A stretch of 64,000 nt of DNA from Capronia americana (taxonomy: Eukaryota; Ascomycota; Eurotiomycetes; Chaetothyriales; Herpotrichiellaceae). Shown here in pieces: positions 9,834-21,665 of this stretch. Position 1 is the first letter of the stretch; each line of letters begins with the position of its first letter. Position numbers and translations under genes: made by a program. The notes under the pieces were generated by a model that was not told the DNA's origin, searched no databases, and worked only from the letters and a program-made list of their open reading frames with translations. Location: the NCBI GenBank assembly GCA_016110215.1, contig JADWQD010000002.1, forward strand, positions 1,674,001 to 1,738,000, in the 5' to 3' direction.

Positions 9834-12106
9834 ATGAAGCGCCAACTTCTTATTTCTTTTGCTTGGCCACTTGTGCTGCAGCCGAGCTTCTCAATTGCTT
9901 ACTGGCGCATGGCCTGCAGCGTCTCTCAAACGGCTCGGGCTGACCCTATCCTGAATCCTGGCGGCGTCTCGGGACATGTACACAAGTTTGCAGGCGGCAG
10001 CAGTGAGTTGATTTCTGTTCGGACAAACTATTGCTGATCCGCCAGACGTCAATCAAAACTCCGACTTCAATTCCTTGCAGTCTTCGAGTTGCTCCTCTTG
10101 TGAAGTCCAAGCAGACAAGTCAGCTTACTGGACGCCTCAACTATACTACGCTCACGCCAATGGGACTTTCGACGAAGTGCCCAACTATGGGATGACGGTA
10201 TACTACGTTGGTAAGTGGCCGCCGACTTTGTTTCATACCCGTACTTATCATTGGCGCAGGACGAGGAGGAGACTCCTCGAATACAGTACCATTCCCACCC
10301 GGATTTAAGATGCTTACAGGCGACAGCCGCATTAGATCCTACGACGATACCACCTTGACATATCTGAACACAAGGCCGGTGGCCGACAGGTAGGGTCCTT
10401 TCCAGCCCGCGACTGAGCGAGTCCAGCTGCTAACGTTACGATAGGGTAAGCTTCCACTGCATAAACGAGGCTAATGATATTCCAGAAGAACACTACATGT
10501 TTCGTACCGACTGCACGAACGGCATGCGGGCCCAGGTGAACTTTCAGTCCTGCTGGGATGGAGTCAACCTGTATCTCGAGAACAATGCGCACGTTGATTA
10601 TCTGTCAGGAATCGACTATGGCGAATGCCCGCCCTCTCATCCTGTTCCAATCCCTGGTCTGTTCTTTGAGTAAGCCGCCTCGCATGCGTCGTTCAGCCAG
10701 GCACAAGACTAACTGGTGTTAGGGTCCTTTACATGACCAACTCGATTGACCAAACTGCGGGCGGTCAATTTGTCTTCTCGAATGGCGATACCACCGGCTA
10801 TGGCTTCCACGGTGACTTCCTCAACGGCTGGGACATGAATGTGCAGACGAGTGCAGTTCAAGATTGTCTCTACACTGACAATGGCGGAGTTGTTGGTGCC
10901 TGCTCCTCGTTAGCTCCAAGCGACGACGTCAACTTCCCGCGAAATTGTCTGGAACAGCCATCGGTCTTTGATGAGCCTGTCCACGGTCTGCTGAGTGCGT
11001 TACCTGGATGCAATCCAATGACGAGTGGCCCTGCTCCAGCTCCCCAGGTTATATGTCCGCTCGGCTCTAATGTCCCTGGCATTTCGGATGCGGCCTCATC
11101 ATTCACCGCCGCTGCTACTTCGAGCACTTACTCCTCAGAGAGCAGTGCTCCTACGAGTTTGGCCTCATCATCAAGCGACATATCAATCTCGAGCACATAT
11201 TCGGTGGAGAGCACTACGACTACAGCTTCAACAACAGAGTCAAGTCTGTCAATATCTGTTGTCACTGTCACTCTTTTAGACCCAATGCCTTCTCTGTCAA
11301 CGGCATCGGAATTCTTTACGTCCACAGTCACCGTGGCTTCCTCGGCGACCTCGCAACCTTCAGACCCTCCTGCCTCTGAATTGACCAGCTCGATTGTTGT
11401 CACAGATGCGCTTTCCGCGAGCTCGCTCTTCGGCTTTGCCAATACATTTAGCACTACTAGCTCGAACAACGCAGGATCATCAGCCACGGAGACAAGCCTT
11501 CCCACTGATTTCTCAATTGGAGGAATCTTTGTTACGGTGTCGTCGGAGATTACCAGTATCTTGTCCAGCGGTGCAGCGTCTACGTCCTCAGTTGGAACCA
11601 GTTCAGATGTGCCCACAAACACGGAATCATCAGACACCGACACCGCAATCATTTCTGGCACGATGCCGTCAGAAACTGGAATTATGGCCAGCACCGTCAC
11701 TGAATCGATTACCGTGACGGAGACATCAGCAAGCAGCGTTCTGACGAATTCGGTTGTCCCATATTACCAGAACACAGCCTCCACAACCATTACTAGCGCC
11801 CTTCCTAGCAACGCCAGCGACAGCAACGTCTTTTCGATCCCAACCACACTGGATACGAGTGCTTCGTTCGCATGCTCCCTCTATGCAAACTTTTCAATAC
11901 AGGGATGCCCGTCCCCGACCTCGAGCATCTCTTCCCCGACTTCGCCGACAGTAGAAATTGCCACTGCAACTGTGACAGTGACCCAGCCAGCTGACTCTGC
12001 GACCGATCCACCAACCGAAATACCATCGACCGAGTCCTCCGCAACAGCAGCAGTTACGACAGTATTCAGAATTCGAGGACGGGAGGTCTTCCTCACGTCA
12101 AGATAG
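9834..12106 (+). CDS. DUF1996 domain secreted protein with Ser/Thr-rich tail
   Basis: Five exons: 9834-10002, 10046-10210, 10260-10389, 10445-10669 and 10723-12106, giving 690 residues; introns are 43-55 bp. The N-terminus is hydrophobic (LLISFAWPLVLQPSFSIAY) and likely a signal sequence. Residues about 38-335 match DUF1996: DPILNPGGVSGHVHKFAGGS, SCSSCEVQADKSAYWTPQLY, RTDCTNGMRAQVNFQSCW, HVDYLSGIDYGECPPSHPVP and a long GWDMNVQTSAVQDC-type segment with many Cys and conserved His. From about 350 to the end the protein is almost entirely Ser, Thr, Val and Ala, as in heavily O-mannosylated cell-wall proteins, but there is no clear GPI-anchor signal. DUF1996 proteins are widespread secreted fungal proteins without an established activity. 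It probably works in the wall or extracellular space. Confidence 0.92.
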
Positions 12107-12593
12107 ATCGGGGGTTGTGGGCTGGGTGAAGTATTGTGTATATTTTGGGGATACTAACTAACGACAGGAGCATGTATACTAATCCTCACGAGCACAGAAT
12201 AAGATGCGAGGAAGACAGCACGGCAGCGCCATAGAGAGATACCCGGCGGGGCGGAGTTCTTGATTTGGGATAAGACGGTGTCAATCACGACAATCTTAGG
12301 GCGTTCGATTGGATGAGAAGGCAAAAAAGGGCAATTGATGAAGAAGGCGCGCAAAGAACAGGACCGCGTGTATGAGTAGCAACAAGAAATCTGTAAATTC
12401 ATATGCACAACGAGGGATATAGTCGACACTAGTGGAATACGGCGGAGTTCTCACTCCCTGGTCGCAAAGCTGCTTCTCCAAATCGCCTGCTGCTCGTCGT
12501 CGCTTTGTCCAGCTTCAAGATAACATTGTCTTTCCGAGTCCAGCACGTCCCTCATGCCGGGCGCACCATCTGTTTCCTGGTCGCCCCAATGTT
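12107..12593. other. Short intergenic region with an open upstream frame
   Basis: Between two plus-strand genes. The reading frame of the next gene is open back to 12432, but only a GTG is available there, so coding probably starts at the ATG at 12594. An unseen 5' exon cannot be excluded. Confidence 0.45.
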
Positions 12594-15407
12594 ATGACTA
12601 GAAGCCTTGCGGCAGCCAGCTGCACCTCTCGCCAAAGTCCTACATTTGTGTGGATCTCGGATGCGTTGCTAAAAGACTCGTTCAATCGCTTCTGCCACAA
12701 CAAGCGCTATGGCAGCAGCGTACCAGGCCCACTGGAGGCACAGAGACGTGCTACTAAGAGGAAGAATACCAGCTTGGCCTACGCCAGTTCCGGAGGCATC
12801 TCAATCGACCCATGTATCGTGCTTGGGAGTTCTGCGAACAAGCCAGCTTGGTGGGGAGGGCCCAAGGACACTGCAGCAGCCTCTGGTATGATTTCAGACC
12901 TGCACTGGAGGTGCCTTGCTGATATATTAGTAGCCGCTTCTTCTCGACTCCTGCCATCATGGCTTTTCCCGCTCCCAGCACCGACGAAGGACCCCGTGCC
13001 GAACCCCGCGCGACGTAAGGTCGAACCAGTGCGCTACAACCCGCGAACAATAACCGATCAGCAGGCCAGAGGGCTGTCCCGCTGTCAGACGCTGGCCGAG
13101 GTCAAGACATGGCTTATGGACGAAGGGTTCAGCCTCCCCGCGGATGCGCATGTTGGATCCGCAATACTTACCCATATCCTGGAAACGAACGTGAGCGACC
13201 TTCATGTCCACACAATTGCCGCCTACATCAGCGATCCGGCATTTCATCCTCCAGGTTCATCCTTCATTCTGGACTTGGTACGTGCCATAGTGCCTCGTAG
13301 ATGGAAAGCCACCTCTTGGTCTATCCTCCATCGATCGATCTGCTCCGCTACTGAACTCGGGCTCATCAGAATTGTCGATATAAAGAAAATAATCCACGAG
13401 GTGCTGAGCGTGAAGTCAACAAGATTCACTGGTGCTTTCTGGAGAGATAAGGTGGCGAGGGCCAAACTAAAAATGGTGTGCGGCATCCTAGAATCTTTGG
13501 ATCGCTCAGCAGTCCTACAAATTACGGATATCGGAGCTTCGATGCTGTCCAAACTCTTTTCAAAATTCGTCGCTTGGGCTCACCTGGCCTGTTGCGAGAA
13601 GATGGTGTGGCGTCTCTTGCCTTGGGGCTCCAAGAGTAAAATTACCTTCCTCGGTCGACTTGTCCGCTATCAGCTCCAATTTCAGCGCGGCCAACGATCT
13701 CCCAGTGAGAGGAACGGGCAGGCGCTTGCAGACCGGCTTATGCGGGCTGATCCAGAGGTTCTGCAGCTGCTGTTGGCACATACAACCGAAATGCTGCTCC
13801 ATTTCTACCGGGAAACAGACACGATGATTTACGGGTTCATATGGCATCATTGGTGCGGGACCTTGGCTGTCTTGGGGTCCGGAAAGCACAATGGATGGCT
13901 GACCAAAAATACATGGGATTCGCTTCAATCTGTTAAAAGCACTCTATCGCCAAATCAGCGCTTGCTGGCTTTTGCATGGACTGAGATGGCTCTCTGCCAC
14001 GATATGAGAAACTCGACTAATTTATCAGACCGACTTGGGTTTCTCACCTCCTTCGAGGTGCTCATCGACTCGATATTAGATTCTCAAATGGCTTCATCCC
14101 ATCTTGCCGTTGTCGAACTCAGAAATCTAGCGCTGCCCAGTCGGGATCTCCTTCTTCGACATCTGACCCACCTTGCTCTGTTCGGCGAAAATGCCTTCCT
14201 CGGCGGCGATTCACAAGGCCTCTCCACCACCGATTCGACGCATAGACAGGGCATCAGCACGAGCATGGTTGACAAACGGATCCAGAACGCGCACTTTGGC
14301 CACAGCGAAGCGCTCTCGGAGACCCTGAACAGTGCGAGCCACGGGTTACCTGCTATCAAGATTTTGTTACGGAGAATGATCCAGAAAAGCACCCAGTCAT
14401 TTGGCATTGTATGCCAGCTTCTGGAGAACAACACAATGGTCAAGGAGACCTTGAAAATGCCGCAGTCCTCGGTTTCGTCACTGAACGAAACGCCGCGCAG
14501 GAGAAACGGAAAATTGACGTTACTAACCCCTTGGCTCGTTACCTCTCGGTCTAAACCTCCCGTCGGCGCATCCTGCCCGCCCACTAGAGAACAGATAGTC
14601 GATCTGGTACATGATCTCGCAATATCCTTCGCAACATCCCCAGTCTCTACTCCGCGAGCTGCGTTCCGCAGAGTCTACTGGTGCTACCTCTTTCTCTCCC
14701 AACACGGAGTGCCAATCCAATCCACAATCACAAGAGCATTGTGGCATGCGGGTGTGACGCGCTATGGCGAGCAAGGCACGTCCGCCACGCTATTGAAATG
14801 GATCCTCTGCCGAGTCAGCGAGGTCGAGGGTTCTGACGTGGCCAGGCAATTGCTCTGGAGCGATACCTTCCGCCGTTCGAGGACAGAGCAGATTGCCACA
14901 TGGAGTCAACCTCACACCCGAGACGAACAAGCAATTTTTGCTTTGCTTCGTGGAGACAAGGAAGGGCCGTTTAAAAAAGAAATCGAGACCAGCAGTGCTA
15001 CCGGGACGACAAAATCCGAAGCGGAATCTTTCTCTTGCTCGTCGGATCCCGCCCCATTTACGGACTCCCAGGTCACCTCCGTTTTCACTGAAGACGAAGA
15101 ACTCGACCGCGAAATCAAGGCGAAGGTCAAGTTTCTCCAGTCTTTACCTCCGGAATGGCCGGTGTGGTCGCCTAACAAAGGGCCACACGCAGGATTGAAG
15201 GGTCGACATGCAGATGCGGCGGTCCTGTCCTTGGAGCGGCAAGGGCACAAGAAACACGATAACGTTGGAAGTAACTCTAACAAGGTCAAGTTCAATGTCA
15301 AGATCAAGCATCGAGTCTCCAGGGGTCGTAGAGCCGGAACGTCAAGGGGACTGTCGATTAGGTATTATGACCCCAGGCCATGGAACCTATGGCGGGATAC
15401 GGCCTGA
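12594..15407 (+). CDS. Orphan protein of 937 residues, possibly mitochondrial
   Basis: A single uninterrupted frame. I do not recognise the family. The start MTRSLAAASCTSRQSPTF is basic, hydroxylated and free of acidic residues, which fits a mitochondrial targeting sequence. The body is mostly predicted helix with many Trp, Leu and Arg and no Cys/His metal motif; its rhythm recalls helical-repeat (PPR/TPR-like) organelle RNA-handling proteins, but that is inference. The C-terminus is strongly basic (VKFNVKIKHRVSRGRRAG, then RYYDPRPWNLWRDTA). It follows the DUF1996 gene by about 490 bp on the same strand. The first in-frame ATG is at 12594; an open frame extends 162 bp further upstream without an ATG. 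Confidence 0.75.
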   Translation: MTRSLAAASCTSRQSPTFVWISDALLKDSFNRFCHNKRYGSSVPGPLEAQRRATKRKNTSLAYASSGGISIDPCIVLGSSANKPAWWGGPKDTAAASGMISDLHWRCLADILVAASSRLLPSWLFPLPAPTKDPVPNPARRKVEPVRYNPRTITDQQARGLSRCQTLAEVKTWLMDEGFSLPADAHVGSAILTHILETNVSDLHVHTIAAYISDPAFHPPGSSFILDLVRAIVPRRWKATSWSILHRSICSATELGLIRIVDIKKIIHEVLSVKSTRFTGAFWRDKVARAKLKMVCGILESLDRSAVLQITDIGASMLSKLFSKFVAWAHLACCEKMVWRLLPWGSKSKITFLGRLVRYQLQFQRGQRSPSERNGQALADRLMRADPEVLQLLLAHTTEMLLHFYRETDTMIYGFIWHHWCGTLAVLGSGKHNGWLTKNTWDSLQSVKSTLSPNQRLLAFAWTEMALCHDMRNSTNLSDRLGFLTSFEVLIDSILDSQMASSHLAVVELRNLALPSRDLLLRHLTHLALFGENAFLGGDSQGLSTTDSTHRQGISTSMVDKRIQNAHFGHSEALSETLNSASHGLPAIKILLRRMIQKSTQSFGIVCQLLENNTMVKETLKMPQSSVSSLNETPRRRNGKLTLLTPWLVTSRSKPPVGASCPPTREQIVDLVHDLAISFATSPVSTPRAAFRRVYWCYLFLSQHGVPIQSTITRALWHAGVTRYGEQGTSATLLKWILCRVSEVEGSDVARQLLWSDTFRRSRTEQIATWSQPHTRDEQAIFALLRGDKEGPFKKEIETSSATGTTKSEAESFSCSSDPAPFTDSQVTSVFTEDEELDREIKAKVKFLQSLPPEWPVWSPNKGPHAGLKGRHADAAVLSLERQGHKKHDNVGSNSNKVKFNVKIKHRVSRGRRAGTSRGLSIRYYDPRPWNLWRDTA

Positions 15408-18400
15408 AGATTGTAGCCTGAGGAGGTGAGACCAGACGCGATCAGATGAGATGCGAAATGATTGCCTACAGTACATACGTATCTGGTATATAAACACGGA
15501 AAGAAGCGAATTGCCGTTCCCCATGCTCGCGCTATCAGTCCAAACGAGCAGGAACCGGATTCCATTTCGACGTGAATTTGAAACAACTCTGACAAGAGCT
15601 CGTCGGACTCGGCGGGACTTCCAGGTGGCCGGAGTCCATTGGGTGACCATTGCTGACGCTCAAAAACGTGCGTGACTGACAGTTGGGAAGATCTTCCCAG
15701 ACTCGGAAAGAAGTCTCTGCCAGAAGAGCTTGCAGACAGGGGAAGGGAAAAGGGCGATAGGCGACGACGACCGCCATGTAAAATGCTGGCTCAACAAAAA
15801 ACATCCAAACATGGACATCGCACTTTCCAGAGCTCAGGGGATGGGCGTTGAGCAGCGTCGTCTGGGACAGGCTCGTTAGAAACAAACCTGAGGAGATCCG
15901 AGAACCACACGGTCAGGGAGGGCAGTGGTCCATTCGCCTTGTGTTAGTCGAAGTATCGCTCGGGTGCTCGTAGCGTGGGTAGGCTATGGGTGGCGGCTGG
16001 GATAGCATGGCTACTTTCCCTGTTCTCACCACCGCGTTGAATATATCCTCAGTCAGGGACTCCAGGCGACATGCAGGCCCGACTCAGTCTCTGGGGGTGA
16101 CAGAATTTCTCCTGAAATCCGAGAACAAGGAACCAGAATCCTTTCAATCATGTGTCAACAGAGAGACACACGCGTCTTTACCTCGAACTTGTCAATCGAA
16201 AGCATTGTCCCTGCACGATCTCGGTGTCGTTGTCCTTGTGGAAGAAGTCAGTCCGTCGTATGACGGCTTTCAGTGAGCTGCATGGCGAGATCACGAAATC
16301 AGCGGCCTTCGCTCGCATGGTGTGTGGCTCGGAGGAAGGACTTTGCTTTGACGTCGTCGCGGAGCAGGGGCGGTCGCTGTCAATCTGAAGTTTGAATTCT
16401 CGGATCTGAGAATTAGCCGGCCGACTTCTCGCCGCCTTGCTGCGAGTGGGGTTTGGGTCTCGGTGTAGCCTCCTGGATCCTGGTTCATGGGCCGTGGGAC
16501 AGTCTGGGTCGCACGGCAGCTTAGGCTATTGGTGGAACCGAAAATGACACGTTCGCTGCAGGTCACTCAGATCGCCAAGAGTTAAGCCTCACTTTCGCGC
16601 TCTGTACTGGATGAGTCGCAAGCCTAACCTTCAGCAGGACAAGGATCCCTCCTCTGAGGAAGCTGCATCGGGTTTCCTTTCCTCAATCAGCTAAATAACA
16701 TTGCTTCGGCGGAGAGGCAAACCTGGCTTAGGGACCTTGATTAACGATCCTTGTGACAATCTCTCATGTGTTCAACTGTCGGTGAAGGGGGGTAGGAAAT
16801 GAAAGAGGAGCTTCCATGTGGAGTCAAGCCGTGAATTCCATGGGGCAGGCCTCGAGTATGCCTCGCTAGGTGCAAGCAGGAGAACGTTTTCGTATTAGCA
16901 TAACAAGGTCCGCATTGTCTTTCCGAAATGAAGGACAGCCGTCTTGCATCGCTCTCATCGCTCCAGATTCCCCATTATTGTCAGGGACGGGACACGAAGC
17001 TTCACACAGCAGGATCCTTGGCTGCTCTAGGTTTATGACCAGCTGTCGATGACTCTGCAGGAAGTTGGCAGTGTAGTATATGTGTTGCGAGCGATCAGAG
17101 CAGTTATGATCGGTGCCACGTGTTCGACATCTGTTCCAATCGCGCATGGCAATGACTGCGAGATTTGGGTGCGTCGCGGACGATGCGGTCAATATCTCTC
17201 GTCGTATCGAGTAGAGGTTGTCGAAAGAGGCAAAAAGATGTGCTTCTTAAGGTTCGACTCAAAAGATGTGGATGCTGGAGACTCCCGGATCATCTGAGGT
17301 GCGGTTCGCATTGTGTGCGGTAGATCAGGGTGAGGGAAACCTCACAGGGGACGTATTGGTGATTGCAATCTGGACGTGCATCGCACACGGAAGTGGAAGC
17401 AGCACAGTGTCCGTGGTGATTTGTCCGGTAACGAGTCCCGTGATGGTAAACCTTGCTGCATCGAGATGTGCTCTGGTGATCGCAGGCACGAAAGATGTCT
17501 TGCATAGTTTGGGGGAGATGAGGGTGGCGGTCAAGGGCGCATGAGGCACAGTTGACCTGTCATATTTTGCCTCCAAACAAGCAGACCACCCCCTGCACCG
17601 AGGCGGCTGCACATTGGTGACTTCACAATTAAGGACTTGAACGGATTGCCGGTGTGCCTGAAGCGAACATGAAGGAGGGTCGGGAGTCGCACAGCATGGA
17701 TCACGTACGATAGCGCACGATCCAAATCTCGGGGCGGAGTGAAGCCTGTTCATGAAGTACCTCCCATTGCATAGTCAGAGTTGCACCAGTGGCACAGAAG
17801 TGTAACACCCGGGCTCGGGACAACAGCTGTTCCTGAAGGCTGGCAGGATGAGCAGCCTGGAGTGAAAGAGACCCGGCAATGCGGTCGAATGCGGGCGGCG
17901 ACAGACGACTTGGAGCTGCATGCGACCCGCCACCACAAGCGAGCAGGAGGGTTCGGTCATGGGAGGTGCGCGTAAGGTCGATCAAAACAAGGGGTGAGGG
18001 AGCTCAGGAGGCGGCAGGAATAACGGAAAGATGGATGGTCTCATGGTGTACATATGGCTGCACGCATCCGGGCTTGGGACGAGATGGACACTTTGCAGGA
18101 TGCGGACGCTGTTGCTGCCAGGGTCAGCTAAGGGGACCTGCGCCACACAGATTATGGAACGTACCCAGAGGCAATAGAAGTGCCCGACGGCGGAGTAGCA
18201 GCAGCAAGGGAGCACCATGAGCGCATGGTTACCTCTGTTCTGGCGGTGAAATCAACGCTCACACCACTTGAAAGTACCTCCACGTATTGCATCTGATGTG
18301 CGGGAGCGAATGGCCCGCGCAGTTTAACTATAGGCGGCCCTAGGCTAGGGCTGGCTAGGGGTTCGCCTTTAGCCCTGTCCTGACTGGGTAGTTTGCGGCG

Positions 18401-20418
18401 GCTTCGGAACTGAGGCTGCTGCGATCGAATCGATTACGTATGTAGCTAGCCGTGCGACTTGAAACACCCCTGCTCACCATAACCTCACCACTCACTCACT
18501 TCCTACTCGTAGAAGGACAAGCGGGATGCAGTCAATGGCAGATCTCCCAGCTCCTTGCATGCGATCCTCGACAGGGCTGCCATGAGGCAATGTTTTCACG
18601 GAAGCTTTCAGCTTTCCCGTATCCTGGCTGCATTAGCGAGACATTCGGCCTTGCTTGCTTTCCCCCGCCTTCCTGACTTCGAACGTGTCATGGGTTCTTC
18701 TCCCGCTTGTTGACAATAGCCATGCAGCTTCATTGGCATACGGCAAGAACGTCTAGCGGCCCATTCTTAGGTTTGCCGGCGGTCGTGATCGTTGCTATTC
18801 GGGCGGATAGAGTGTTCCGACACAGGCCAGCGCCATGACATGTGGACGTATACTGACTGATTGGCCGTCCACCTCTGGGGTGACGGGAACAGGGAGCTCG
18901 ATGCCTGTGCAGGATAAATCCAGGTCGCCGGCTATACCAACACACACGCTCTCGATGGCTACCTCGATGGCTACCGACCGCATCGCTCCAAGAACGTCGG
19001 CTTGCGTCGAAAACTGAAACAGTCCACCATGCAAGGTCATTAGCTGTGCGTCTACAATCATCTTTCGCTAGGTCACCCTTTCCGAGTTCAATACTACCAG
19101 TTAGCTAACCTGATTCGCCTCAGCGTGTTTCCCACCAGCCGCTCCACTCACCCTCACCTCGTCTCCAAGATCGCGCCCCTTGCCTATCTGGCGCCAACCG
19201 ACCAATGACCGCTTCTTGGTTGCTACTCCAGACTCTGCTATACCTTCCACCCAGCCAGTCATGCATTCCCATTGTCCATCTTTTCCCAGCACAATAATCA
19301 AACGAATCCTGTCGCCTCCAGAACGATCCTCTCTCCGCCCACACCACCCTTACTTGCGCCACCTCCAGCGTCAGGTTCGCCGGGAAGTGCGTTACCATTG
19401 GCGGTAGAGGCCCCCTCTTGTCCCTCGAACAAACCTGAATCGATACTCTAGCACTGGGTCCAAAGCCACCGAGCTGTGGTCGTCGATCTTGTGGACGGGC
19501 TGTTCCGAGACCCCCGTCATATATCATATTGCGTCCCTCTACCTCGCGGCGGCCGCGGAAATTTGATTCGTCCTTGTACCCCATTGTGATATGCGGACTA
19601 TCCGAACAGAGTTCGTCCGCATCTCAATCAGGTCCCGGCCCCCTCTTCCACCTGCCAGATCGACAAAATGCCGAAGCCTGCATTCGCGAGGTCCATGGCA
19701 CAGTCTAAGTTCGCTTGCTCCCGGTCGCTTTGTGCTGCCATTCCCCCTGTTCCAGTGGGAACCCTACTCAGGGTCCGTGCTCCTGATCAACTTGCCAGGG
19801 TCCCGGCAGCCCTCTACAGCAGTCCTGCCTACTCCACTACCATACCACGCCACTCCGTCCGCTCGCTGCAAAGGACCCAAAGTCCTCGGGCGGACAAAAC
19901 TGTTGTTATATTTTGAGAAGGCTCCTCTATTGCCCCTCTGTCCTCCCCTCATCTCTTCTTCGTGTTGAGCGTGAGTGGTTCATTATATCAAGAATCCCGC
20001 TTCCCGATTCAAGACTGCCTGTCCAACTAAAGAAACTGCACCGCACCACTGGATTTGGGAACCGACCCTCGAACTTCTTGGTCTGGTAAGCAGGCTCCTA
20101 ACTCCACCAATTCCTCAAGGTCATTTCCCTACGTGGTGCAGCCAGGAGACAATGCCATCTGGGCTGCTCAGAAGGCCGTGTCAATGCTGTCATGGATATA
20201 TTTGACACAGGTCGTCCGAACCGTGCAGAGTTGGCATTTCGGTATTGCGCTACCTCTCTCTGCTTGCTGTCCTCCTCTGGCAGGACTTCTGGTAGCACAT
20301 GAGCCCGTGGATGTTAAGCAGGAGATCCTGGTCGGACATTATCAACTGCCACTTATTCTCCTTCAACACGAGACTCGCTCATGTCTTGATTCCTTCCTCT
20401 CACTGTCCTCTTGCTTTC
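15408..20418. other. Five-kilobase gene-poor region before the homeodomain gene
   Basis: No convincing gene on either strand. The longest frames are about 140-155 codons (for example 19584-19120 on minus and 17753-17325 on minus) and look random. The last 1.3 kb is pyrimidine-rich on the plus strand, as in fungal promoters and leaders. A GTAAGC with a CTAAC and downstream CAG near 20086-20145 could be a 5'-UTR intron of the homeodomain transcript. A CTAGG inverted repeat lies at 18338-18376. Developmental regulators often carry long upstream regions, which would fit the gene at 20419. Confidence 0.5.
18338..18376. repeat. CTAGG-rich inverted repeats
   Basis: CCCTAG (18338-18343), one G, then CTAGGG (18345-18350) form a near-perfect palindrome. 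AGGGCT (18347-18352) can also pair with AGCCCT (18371-18376) around an 18-nt loop. The same CTAGG element is repeated near 3611-3655 in a second promoter region. Its function is unknown. Confidence 0.5.
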
Positions 20419-21665
20419 ATGGATCCATATAGCTCTTATGTCTGTTCTTCTGACTTTGACGCAGGCAGAACACAACGCTCAACTGCCCCTCTCGACAATT
20501 CAAAGCTCTTTCTTGCACAGCAGCAACAGCAGCAGCAGTTGCCGCCTTTTCGAGAGGTGCGCTAGCTTGACTACCGCTCAGAGCTCGCTGACATCCACTA
20601 GCTTCTTGGAACCGGAGCTCAGAGCAGCATTGAACCAGCAGTTCCGGGGGGGTCTGAGTCCAACACGCAAGGAAATACTATGACAAGAAGAACGTTCCAG
20701 CCGGCATCTGGACCGCTGAAGATCGAGCCCCCCTCGCCCGAAAGGCTGCAAAGCGGAAGCAGTCTCGAGAACTTTGACAGTATGTCTGCGCAAAGTGGCG
20801 ACTCTGCATACGCGGCCCACCGCCATCACCGACAGAACTCATCATGGACGTCGGCCTCGCACTACACTGAGCTCGTCAGTCCTTACAGCAGTCAACAGCG
20901 TGCACCGTGCACCATACAGACCCAGTTCGCACAGCCAAAACCAGAACCGAGTCTGCCATCAATCCACGATTTGACCTACAACCAGCCTTTCCCTACAGCG
21001 AGCCCATATTCCTACGGAGCTTCGACTGGAGCTTACACGGATCATCGCAGCTTTGCTCTCAAGACAGAATCACCTTACCCTATCAAAACAGAAACCCCTT
21101 CATATTACGAATCTCCTCATCGATATGGGCAGAGTTACCCCCAAATGAACCGGCCACCATCGTCAAACTTGGACTATCAAAGGTACCCGTCGGCCATGTT
21201 CGACTACCCAAAGGGGCTTGCATACACGTCACCTTACGGGGTAGACTATATCCCATCTCCAACGGGATCTCATCATCCAGTCTCTCCCACAGTGTCGAAT
21301 GGAGAGGGCTGCGGCCCGGGTAGCAGGCGACGGAGGGGTAATTTGCCCAAGCATATTACCGACTATTTGAAGAATTGGTTTTTGGCACACTTGGATCATC
21401 CTTATCCAACAGAGGATGAAAAGCAACAATTCGTTCATGACACGCAACTCAGCCTTGCTCAGGTATTACCACCTCACAGTTTTGGGAGAGGCAGCAGCTA
21501 ATATAATCCTTCTTCTAGATCAGTAATTGGTTTATCAACGCAAGAAGACGTCATCTACCCACGTGGCGGCACCAAGCTCAGGAAAACAGTCGCAGAGCGG
21601 CACAAGCTTCAGCAGCGGAGTACGACTCAGAACATGGACGACGCTCGCACAAGTCATTCGACTGA
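20419..21665 (+). CDS. TALE-class homeodomain transcription factor
   Basis: Three exons: 20419-20556, 20602-21462 and 21519-21665, giving 381 residues; introns are 45 and 56 bp. The C-terminal part (about 292-350) is a TALE (KN-type) homeodomain: NLPKHITDYLKNWFLAHLDH, then the diagnostic PYP three-residue insertion, and the recognition helix ISNWFINARRRHLP created exactly by the second splice. The conserved WF.N.R residues are present. The N-terminus has a polyglutamine run (seven Gln) and the middle is rich in Ser, Tyr and Pro. Exon 1 (MDPYSSYVCSSDFD) is included because its frame joins exon 2 at phase 0; starting at 20680 would skip it. It is a nuclear DNA-binding regulator, and related fungal proteins act in development. 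The 5-kb upstream region may reflect complex control. Confidence 0.92.

Noticed and set aside
19101..19584. Minus-strand frames with several GT donors upstream of the homeodomain gene
   Set aside because: The segment reading GKDGQWECMTGWVEGIAE looked protein-like, but no consistent exon chain joins it to an ATG and no family is evident; the plus strand looks like a pyrimidine-rich promoter.
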